A DNA stretch of 13,825 bases, taken from JAWUWD01 sp034112085 (GTDB taxonomy: Bacteria; Bacteroidota; Bacteroidia; Cytophagales; Cyclobacteriaceae). Shown in pieces: positions 6,701-11,640 of the stretch. The notes under the pieces were generated by a model, which was given only the letters and a program-made list of their open reading frames with translations, ran no database searches and had not been told where the DNA came from. The position numbers and the translations under genes are program-made. The stretch is taken from the NCBI GenBank assembly GCA_034112085.1, contig JAWUWD010000024.1:1-13825 (forward strand), written 5' to 3'. Numbering within the stretch: position 1 is the first letter of the stretch; every line of letters begins with the position of its first letter.

Positions 6701-6728
6701 CGTTCATTATCGAACAGGTAAGTGTTCG
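6701..6728. repeat. alternating GTTC/GAAC half-sites
   Basis: CGTTC (6701-6705), CGAAC (6711-6715) and GTTCG (6724-6728) form two overlapping inverted pairs (GTTC-N6-GAAC and CGAAC-N8-GTTCG) in the divergent intergenic region. Possible regulator half-sites; could be chance. Confidence 0.3.
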
Positions 6729-6729
6729 G

Positions 6730-6771
6730 CAATTGTTACTAATAAGACTACTCAATAGTGACAATTGTTAC
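6730..6771. repeat. 10-bp direct repeat CAATTGTTAC, 32 bp apart
   Basis: CAATTGTTAC is found at 6730-6739 and 6762-6771, a start-to-start distance of 32 bp, close to three helix turns, which places both on the same face of the DNA. They lie 26-67 bases upstream of the GTG start of the glycosyltransferase, the normal place for activator or repressor sites. Confidence 0.45.
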
Positions 6772-6796
6772 AAAACTGTAAAAAAATATTTTTCTA

Positions 6797-7468
6797 GTGA
6801 TTTCAGTCATCATTCCAACATACAACGAACAAGAAAGAATCGCTTCATTATTAGAGGCGATTTATCAAGATATTGGTGATCAGTTAGAAGTAGTAGTTGT
6901 AGATGGAGGCAGTCAAGATAATACGGTGGCCATAGTCATTCAGAAGCCGCACGTAAGACTTATAAAGTCATCAAGGGGTAGAGCCGTTCAAATGAACAAT
7001 GGAGCGAAGAATAGTAAAGGCGATATTTTGTTTTTTCTACATGCTGATTCGCAATTGCCTGTTGATTGGATAGGATATATACAAATGGGAATCGAGGACC
7101 CAAAGTGTGTAGCAGGAACATTCCAGCTGAAGTTTGATCAGGCTGGGTTTTGGTATGACTTGTATAGTCAGATGAGTCGTCTGAAAAGTCCTTTGTTTAC
7201 CTATGGTGATCAAGGGCTGTTTGTCCGTAAAACTATCTTCGATGAAACTGGAGGCTTTGAAAAACTTCCAATTATGGAGGATTATGAGATACTGCGAAGG
7301 TTGGGAAGAATGGGTAGGTTGGTTAAGCTGGATGCGGTAATCACCACTTCGTCAAGAAAATTTGTGAAAAATGGGGTGATCTTTCAACAATTGAAAAATA
7401 TTACAATCGTGATATTATATCTTCTTGGTGTCAATCCTAAGCACCTAGCTAAATGGTATTCTGCCTAA
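6797..7468 (+). CDS. family-2 glycosyltransferase, TIGR04283 (arsenosugar-type) family
   Basis: The 223-residue GT-A fold enzyme transfers sugar from a nucleotide donor, acting in the cytoplasm or on the inner membrane face. Motifs in order: SVIIPTYNEQERI (residues 3-15), VVDGGSQDNT (34-43), RGRAVQMNNGA (60-70), ILFFLHADSQLP (77-88) with the HAD metal/donor motif, YGDQGLFVR (136-144) and GGFEKLPIMEDYEILRRL (152-169). The combination RGRA-QMN, LHAD, GDQG and MED fits TIGR04283, named for a link with arsenosugar biosynthesis. None of the usual partners of that pathway is seen here, so the substrate stays open. The start is GTG at 6797: an in-frame TAA at 6779 excludes anything longer, and the protein begins correctly (MISVIIPTYN). 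No Shine-Dalgarno is visible. It is convergent with the ketosynthase gene, 21 bases apart. Confidence 0.85.
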   Translation: MISVIIPTYNEQERIASLLEAIYQDIGDQLEVVVVDGGSQDNTVAIVIQKPHVRLIKSSRGRAVQMNNGAKNSKGDILFFLHADSQLPVDWIGYIQMGIEDPKCVAGTFQLKFDQAGFWYDLYSQMSRLKSPLFTYGDQGLFVRKTIFDETGGFEKLPIMEDYEILRRLGRMGRLVKLDAVITTSSRKFVKNGVIFQQLKNITIVILYLLGVNPKHLAKWYSA

Positions 7469-7489
7469 TGGCTAGAAAAAGTCTTAGCG

Positions 7490-8737
7490 TTATATTTTCT
7501 TAAGTACCAAGATCGAGTTGTGACCACCAAAACCGAATGTGTTTGACATAGCGATATTTACTTCAGCTTGTCGCGCAGTTTTAGTTACAATGTCCATATC
7601 GTGAGGGATAGACTCATCTATCTGCTCTGTATTGATCGTAGGAGGGATGATGCCATTATTGATAGCCTTCACACATAAGATGGCTTCTATGGCACCGGCA
7701 GCTCCCAATAGATGACCAGTCATGGATTTGGTGCCACTGATTTTTAAATTCTTTGGGGCATCTCCGAATATTTTTCTTATCGCTTGGATTTCACTCAAGT
7801 CACCGACTGGAGTAGAGGTCGCATGTGCATTGAGGTAGTCTACGTCCTCTGGCTTTAGATTCGCTTCTTCTAGGGCTAGTTCCATTCCTTTAGCGGCACC
7901 GAGACCTTCTGGATGTGGAGAAGAAATATGGTGCGCATCTGCGGTCATAGCTGCACCCACTATTTCCGCATAGATCTTCGCACCTCTGTTTTTTGCATGG
8001 TCATATTCTTCTAAGATCAGCGCTCCAGCGCCTTCTCCCATAACAAATCCATTTCGACTACTATCAAACGGCCTTGAAGCTTGTTGTGGTGTATCGTTGT
8101 CTGTGGACATGGCCTTCATCGCGTTGAAGCCGCCAATGGATGCCTCGGTAATTGGAGACTCTGATCCGCCCGCTATAAAGACCTTTGCTTTGCCCAACTT
8201 GATGTAGTTGAAGGCATCCATTATAGCCGAGTTAGAAGCTGCGCAGGCTGATACTGTGGTGTAGTTGATGCCCATTAAGCCGAACTTCATGGAGATCAAA
8301 CCCGAAGCCATATTGATCAGCATTTTTGGTATCAAGAAAGGGTTGAAGCGAGGCGTGCCATTGCCTGTAGCATATTGCTTCATTTCTTTCTCAATCGTCC
8401 CTAGACCCCCTTGTCCAGAACCCCAGATCACACCAATATGAAAAGGAGAAATAGTGCTCAAGTCTAGTTCACAATCATTCATCGCCTCAGTAGCGGCATA
8501 TAGACCGTATTGCGTGAATAGATCACATCTCTTTATCTCGTTTCTTTCCAGATACTTCTTTGGATCATAGTCTTTCAGTTCGCAGGCGAACTTGGTCTTG
8601 AATTGTGCAGTATCAAATTTTGTGATATGACTAGCACCACTCTCACCGGCTATAGCACTTTCCCAAAACTCGCTGACAGAATTACCCAAAGGTGTCAAAG
8701 CGCCCATTCCTGTGATCACTACTCTTGTATTTTGCAT
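7490..8737 (-). CDS. fabF: 3-oxoacyl-[ACP] synthase II (FabF-type)
   Basis: This condensing enzyme of type II fatty-acid synthesis extends acyl-ACP with malonyl-ACP in the cytoplasm. From ATG 8735-8737 it has 415 residues, normal for FabF, and begins MQNTRVVITGMGALTPLG. A GTG at 8753-8755 would add six residues that do not look conserved. The Cys-His-His triad is complete: Cys165 in TVSACAASNSA, His305 in NAHATSTPVGD and His342 in KSMTGHLLGAAGA. The gate motif near the end, NTFGFGGHN, is also present. In many bacteria fabF follows acpP; here there is no acpP, rnc or other fab gene beside it, so it may be a second ketosynthase rather than the main FabF. The motifs do not separate FabF clearly from close secondary paralogs. 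Confidence 0.9.
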   Translation of the reverse strand: MQNTRVVITGMGALTPLGNSVSEFWESAIAGESGASHITKFDTAQFKTKFACELKDYDPKKYLERNEIKRCDLFTQYGLYAATEAMNDCELDLSTISPFHIGVIWGSGQGGLGTIEKEMKQYATGNGTPRFNPFLIPKMLINMASGLISMKFGLMGINYTTVSACAASNSAIMDAFNYIKLGKAKVFIAGGSESPITEASIGGFNAMKAMSTDNDTPQQASRPFDSSRNGFVMGEGAGALILEEYDHAKNRGAKIYAEIVGAAMTADAHHISSPHPEGLGAAKGMELALEEANLKPEDVDYLNAHATSTPVGDLSEIQAIRKIFGDAPKNLKISGTKSMTGHLLGAAGAIEAILCVKAINNGIIPPTINTEQIDESIPHDMDIVTKTARQAEVNIAMSNTFGFGGHNSILVLKKI

Positions 8738-8786
8738 TGTATGATTTGCCCTCACTTGGAAGATTTTATCCTATTAAAATAGTATT

Positions 8787-8794
8787 CAAAATTA
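8787..8794 (-). promoter_or_regulatory. possible -7 box of the fabF promoter
   Basis: On the minus strand this reads TAATTTTG, matching TAnnTTTG, 49 bases upstream of the fabF ATG. No convincing -33 TTG was found at the usual spacing. Confidence 0.4.
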
Positions 8795-8898
8795 AGTTAA
8801 TAGCAGAGAAAAAGAATAAATTATATTAGAAGATGAAATTTAAATATAAGGGAATGTAAACTAATGTTATTTGGAGATAGGTATTGATCAATTAGCAA

Positions 8899-9048
8899 TT
8901 AATTTACTTTTAAAATGAGCCAAGACTTATTAATAGATTTGATTATGCAGATGAAATTTTCAGTATCAGTTAAGCTTTCAAATTGCTTATAGACTTTAGA
9001 TTTGTTAGTGTTTAACTTAATTAAAACGATGCACTTCAGTACATTCAT
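8899..9048 (-). CDS. doubtful 49-residue ORF
   Basis: ATG at 9046-9048 to TAA at 8899-8901. The predicted peptide begins MNVLKCIVLIKLNTNKSKVY and ends KSWLILKVN; I recognise no family. The frame stays open further upstream, to about 9109, overlapping the 3' end of the AraC-type gene in another frame, about 68 codons without a stop in AT-rich DNA. It could be a small protein, the tail of a decayed gene or chance. There is no visible Shine-Dalgarno or promoter. It follows the AraC-type gene on the same strand. Confidence 0.22.
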   Translation of the reverse strand: MNVLKCIVLIKLNTNKSKVYKQFESLTDTENFICIIKSINKSWLILKVN

Positions 9049-9101
9049 AATAGCATCTGAAAATTTTGTCTTTTGTATTGTTTTGTGAAAATCCCATAAC
9101 T

Positions 9102-9902
9102 CTATTTTTCAAGTTTGTTCAAAAAGAAATTGGCCATGTTTTTATCGTCAAATTCATATTTGGTAGGGTCTTCTCCGGTAAACTCTTGAAAGTTTTTTAT
9201 GAAATGGGACTGGTCATAATAACCTGATTGAAACACAATGTCTTGCCAATTGTGATAATCATTCTTCATCAGTTCAAAGATATAATTGAATCGAATAATG
9301 CGCATATAAAACTTGGGAGATAGCCCAATGAATTTATTGAAATACCTTTCTAATTGTCTTTGACTTAGATTAAGTACTTCGGATATACTTTGAACTGAAA
9401 CCATACCGTTTTGTTCAAAGATAATCGATACTGCTTTTTGGATAGGATGGGCTATTACTTTTAAAACTTTAGATAAGAAGTACTGCTCGATGTTTTCGAT
9501 GATTTTATCACGATGGTTGCTATCGAAGAGCGTATTCATATCCCTCATGGCTGGGATATTAGATAAAGGCGTTACTTTATTGGTAAACAAGGACATATCA
9601 ATACCAAATAGTAGGGAGGCTGATTCTGGTTTTAGTTTGATACCAATCATACCCGTCCTACCTGTATTTTTTATATAGAAATGTTTGTCGATCTGACCTG
9701 CGAAAAGCTTGTCTTTTTGTTCTTCCAATCCCCCTTGCAAGCTGATCTGATAAGAATCACCATAATGGTAAATGATTTCAATAAACCCATCTGGAATAAT
9801 TTTCTCTCGCTCGGACTCTGGAGAGCTGTCACTTTCAATAATCCAATAACAGTCGATGAAGGGGAGTAGGTCGATATGTGGAGTTATACGCTTGTAAAAC
9901 AT
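9102..9902 (-). CDS. AraC-family transcriptional regulator
   Basis: The 266-residue protein has an N-terminal beta-rich sensor region (about 1-140) with the pattern PHIDLLPFIDCYWIIES and IIPDGFIEIIYHYGD, as in AraC proteins with a DUF6597-like N-terminus. The C-terminal AraC DNA-binding domain (about 155-255) has two helix-turn-helix units: the first at VQSISEVLNLSQRQLERYFNKFIGLSPKFY, the second at WQDIVFQSGYYDQSHFIKNFQEFTGEDPTKY. The second matches the family signature (A..GF.D.SHF.R.FK...G.TP..YR), with GYYDQSHFIKNF in the expected place. The ligand is unknown. No target gene is adjacent: it stands alone between a gene-poor stretch and tRNA-Arg, with which it diverges. It may act on distant genes. 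ATG at 9900-9902. Confidence 0.9.
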   Translation of the reverse strand: MFYKRITPHIDLLPFIDCYWIIESDSSPESEREKIIPDGFIEIIYHYGDSYQISLQGGLEEQKDKLFAGQIDKHFYIKNTGRTGMIGIKLKPESASLLFGIDMSLFTNKVTPLSNIPAMRDMNTLFDSNHRDKIIENIEQYFLSKVLKVIAHPIQKAVSIIFEQNGMVSVQSISEVLNLSQRQLERYFNKFIGLSPKFYMRIIRFNYIFELMKNDYHNWQDIVFQSGYYDQSHFIKNFQEFTGEDPTKYEFDDKNMANFFLNKLEK

Positions 9903-9940
9903 AGCGTGACTAATATATAAAGAATTATTATATAGAACAG

Positions 9941-9972
9941 TTGTTAAGAGATTGTGAGAGAATGTATATTTG
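9941..9972 (+). promoter_or_regulatory. promoter of tRNA-Arg
   Basis: TTG at 9941-9943, 21 nt of spacer and TATATTTG at 9965-9972 (full TAnnTTTG match). The box ends 7 bases before the mature tRNA, so the 5' leader is at most a few bases long. Confidence 0.75.
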
Positions 9973-9979
9973 AACTTTA

Positions 9980-10051
9980 GGCCTCGTAGTTCAATGGATA
10001 GAATAGTCGTTTCCTAAACGATTGATGCAAGTTCGATTCTTGCCGAGGCCA
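9980..10051 (+). tRNA. tRNA-Arg (anticodon CCT)
   Basis: A cloverleaf was folded by hand: acceptor GGCCTCG / CGAGGCC (9980-9986 with 10044-10050), anticodon stem GTCGT / ACGAT with loop TTCCTAA and anticodon CCT at 10013-10015, T arm around GTTCGATTC, discriminator A at 10051. It is 72 nt long and CCA is not encoded. It reads AGG codons. No clear rho-independent terminator follows. Confidence 0.96.
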
Positions 10052-10622
10052 CTTTTAAAATTTACCATTTTTAAGTCATTGAAAAACAACAAGTTATATT
10101 TGATTCATTAGCGTAAAATGGAATCGAACCAAAAACCATATTATGTGTTCAGAGTACTTTTGGAGGGTATTTTGTAATTGTTTATCAATTTGTTTTACTA
10201 TAAATATATAGAAGCATTGTAACGAATTAATCGATGCTTTTATAAAGCATCCCACATTTCACCCACACATTACTGAGGTCTATTAGTATTCAATGATTTG
10301 GGGATTGAAGATTCTGATTCGGCTGGTATTCGAATTGACGCACAAAATGTCCTCTGAAACACTCGATTAATGTATTGATAAATTCGGGTACAGTTTGGAT
10401 ATAAAATATTTGGTAACTGTTGAAATGGAAAGTAGATATTCGATTTGAAAAAAATCAACTTAGTCTGTTGTCCTTCTAATGACGCTATTGTATTCTAGCC
10501 GCTTGCAGTCTACCCCCTCATCGTAATACCTGGGAATTATTGGATTTGGTGTAGGAAAGGCAAGAGAAAAGCACTTACTAGGCTAAATTCAGAAATCACT
10601 TAATAGTATAATTATAATGACC

Positions 10623-10630
10623 TATGTTTG
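10623..10630 (+). promoter_or_regulatory. -7 box of the STAS-HTH operon
   Basis: TATGTTTG matches TAnnTTTG. Its predicted start point, about 10636, lies just before the 17-bp repeat at 10640. There is no -33 TTG at 19-21 nt, so this promoter may need an activator. Confidence 0.5.
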
Positions 10631-10639
10631 CAAAACACA

Positions 10640-10656
10640 GGGTACAAATAGGGTAT
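10640..10656 (+). repeat. 17-bp repeat, left copy (GGGTA-N6-GGGTA)
   Basis: GGGTACAAATAGGGTAT is identical to the reverse complement of 11556-11572. It holds two GGGTA half-sites 11 bp apart, one helix turn. It sits between the predicted transcription start and the first ATG (7 bases away), a place where a bound protein would block expression. Confidence 0.75.
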
Positions 10657-10663
10657 TGTTTTT

Positions 10664-11059
10664 ATGGAGTCTATGACGTTACAGAAAGTAGAAAAGGATT
10701 TGGTCTCACGAGTCCAGTGGATAGAAAGTAGAGCTGCTAAGTATTTATATATCAATTTTCAAGAATGTACGGATGAGGAGAGAATCGACATCAGTCATAT
10801 TGCCATTGATATCATGAAAAAGGAAGATCTGAATTCTGTTAATCTTTTATTGGATGTAAATAACACAACAATTAGTATTGAATCCATGCGAGAGGTCAGG
10901 AAAGACTGGGTATCGATCAGTCCTAAGCTTTGCAAGGTGGCAATAATAGGAGTGAGCGGCTTCAAAACTATCCTTTTTAAATTAATGAAGAATATGATAC
11001 CATTTAAAACCATCCCATTCTCAACGACTGAGGAGGCAGTTAGCTATTTATGCCGTTGA
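10664..11059 (+). CDS. STAS/SpoIIAA-like domain protein
   Basis: The 131-residue protein resembles the SpoIIAA-like (STAS/SEC14-type) single-domain proteins. Marks are the strand-loop VNLLLDVNNTTIS (about 59-71), the strand and turn KVAIIGVSGFKTILFKLMKNM (91-111), the family's 'AVVGxxGxKKxLL' element, and the ending IPFSTTEEAVSYL (117-129), matching 'FDTEEEALEWL'. STAS proteins often act as protein-binding switches, some controlled by phosphorylation; whether this one is phosphorylated cannot be said. The start may be ATG 10664 or ATG 10673, which has GGAG just upstream. Its last 10 bases overlap the next ORF (ATG at 11050), so the two are made together, and the likely partner is the HTH protein. 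Confidence 0.72.
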   Translation: MESMTLQKVEKDLVSRVQWIESRAAKYLYINFQECTDEERIDISHIAIDIMKKEDLNSVNLLLDVNNTTISIESMREVRKDWVSISPKLCKVAIIGVSGFKTILFKLMKNMIPFKTIPFSTTEEAVSYLCR

Positions 11060-11505
11060 AATTAAAAGATAAAATAGATTCGCTAAATAGAAAAGTGGTA
11101 ACACTTTCGTCACTCAATGAGTTGCAAACTGATCTTATAAAGCAATTTCAAGGAAAGATTGAAAATGCATTGAAAGGATCAGCCAAAGAACAGCATGATA
11201 TGTTGCATTGGCTCAATACTGAAATGAAGAAAAATCAGGGAATGCAATCTGAGTATAATTTGATGAAGGTTCATTTCGAGGAAATTCATCCAGAATTTTA
11301 TCAAAATCTAATGAAAGTTGGTGATTCTCTAAACGACAAAGACATGCGCTTAGCTGCATTCATTAAAATGCGATTTAACAATCTGGAAATAGCATTTTTA
11401 TTGAATTTATCGCATGATGGAATAAAAAAGGCCATTCAAAGACTCAGAAAGAAACTCCACCTTGCTCCTTCAGAAAAGTTAAGAGAACTGATTAGTGATT
11501 TATAA
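11050..11505 (+). CDS. small stand-alone HTH (LuxR/sigma-4-type) DNA-binding protein
   Basis: In this 151-residue protein the N-terminal half (about 1-75) is charged and helical, probably coiled coil (KLKDKIDSLNRKVVTLSSL, EMKKNQGMQSEYNLM). The C-terminal half carries the HTH common at the end of Bacteroidota LuxR-type sensor regulators: FEEIHPEFYQNLMKV (76-90), then LNDKDMRLAAFIKMRFNNLEIAFLLNLSHDGIKKAIQRLRKKLHL (94-138). It matches the pattern 'F...HP.F...L....LT..D.RL.A.IK......EIA.LL.IS...V...R.RLRKKL'. In most relatives this HTH is fused to TPR repeats or a membrane sensor; here those are missing, and the STAS-like protein next door may take over the sensing role. No stop-to-terminator hairpin follows. 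The 17-bp repeats around the operon are candidate binding sites. Confidence 0.8.
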   Translation: MPLKLKDKIDSLNRKVVTLSSLNELQTDLIKQFQGKIENALKGSAKEQHDMLHWLNTEMKKNQGMQSEYNLMKVHFEEIHPEFYQNLMKVGDSLNDKDMRLAAFIKMRFNNLEIAFLLNLSHDGIKKAIQRLRKKLHLAPSEKLRELISDL

Positions 11506-11555
11506 TTACTCGGGGTAAGGTTTTGCATTTCATTCATTCTTAAAAACAAAATGAT

Positions 11556-11572
11556 ATACCCTATTTGTACCC
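11556..11572 (-). repeat. 17-bp repeat, right copy (inverted)
   Basis: On the plus strand it reads ATACCCTATTTGTACCC, the exact reverse complement of 10640-10656; the match ends sharply on both sides. It lies 50 bases after the HTH gene and 68 bases before the start of the YHYH/PKD gene, inside that gene's likely promoter region. Confidence 0.75.
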
Positions 11573-11640
11573 CCTTTTTATTCGGTCATGTTTAGTTATT
11601 ATGGAGATATTTGTCAGTCTTATCTTTAAAAATAATTTCT

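Larger units (their letters stand above)
8738..9101. other. 364-base AT-rich intergenic region
   Basis: Apart from the possible fabF -7 box (8787-8794) and one doubtful minus-strand ORF (8899-9048), nothing is recognised: no hairpin with T tract, no tRNA-like fold, no insertion-sequence ends. Confidence 0.4.
10052..10663. other. 612-base region without a convincing gene
   Basis: An open frame on the minus strand (10270-10458, 62 codons) shows no recognisable family and no domain-like pattern, so I do not call it. GATGCTTT / AAAGCATC (10233-10240 with 10244-10251) is a perfect 8-bp hairpin whose left arm can instead pair with AAGCAT at 10212-10217. A sequence matching 13 of 17 bases of the 10640 repeat lies at 10386-10402. 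The promoter and operator-like repeat of the next operon are at its right end. Confidence 0.4.

Noticed and set aside
10120..10130. GGAATCGAACC, complementary to a tRNA T arm (GGTTCGATTCC)
   Set aside because: No acceptor, anticodon or D arm can be folded around it, and it does not match the T arm of the tRNA-Arg next door, so it is neither a tRNA nor a clear attachment site.
10270..10458. 62-codon open frame on the minus strand
   Set aside because: No family resemblance, no plausible promoter or start context, and a translation without domain-like pattern.
10640..11572. STAS-HTH operon as a transposon with 17-bp terminal inverted repeats
   Set aside because: No transposase inside, no target-site duplication at the ends, and the repeats sit in promoter-like positions.
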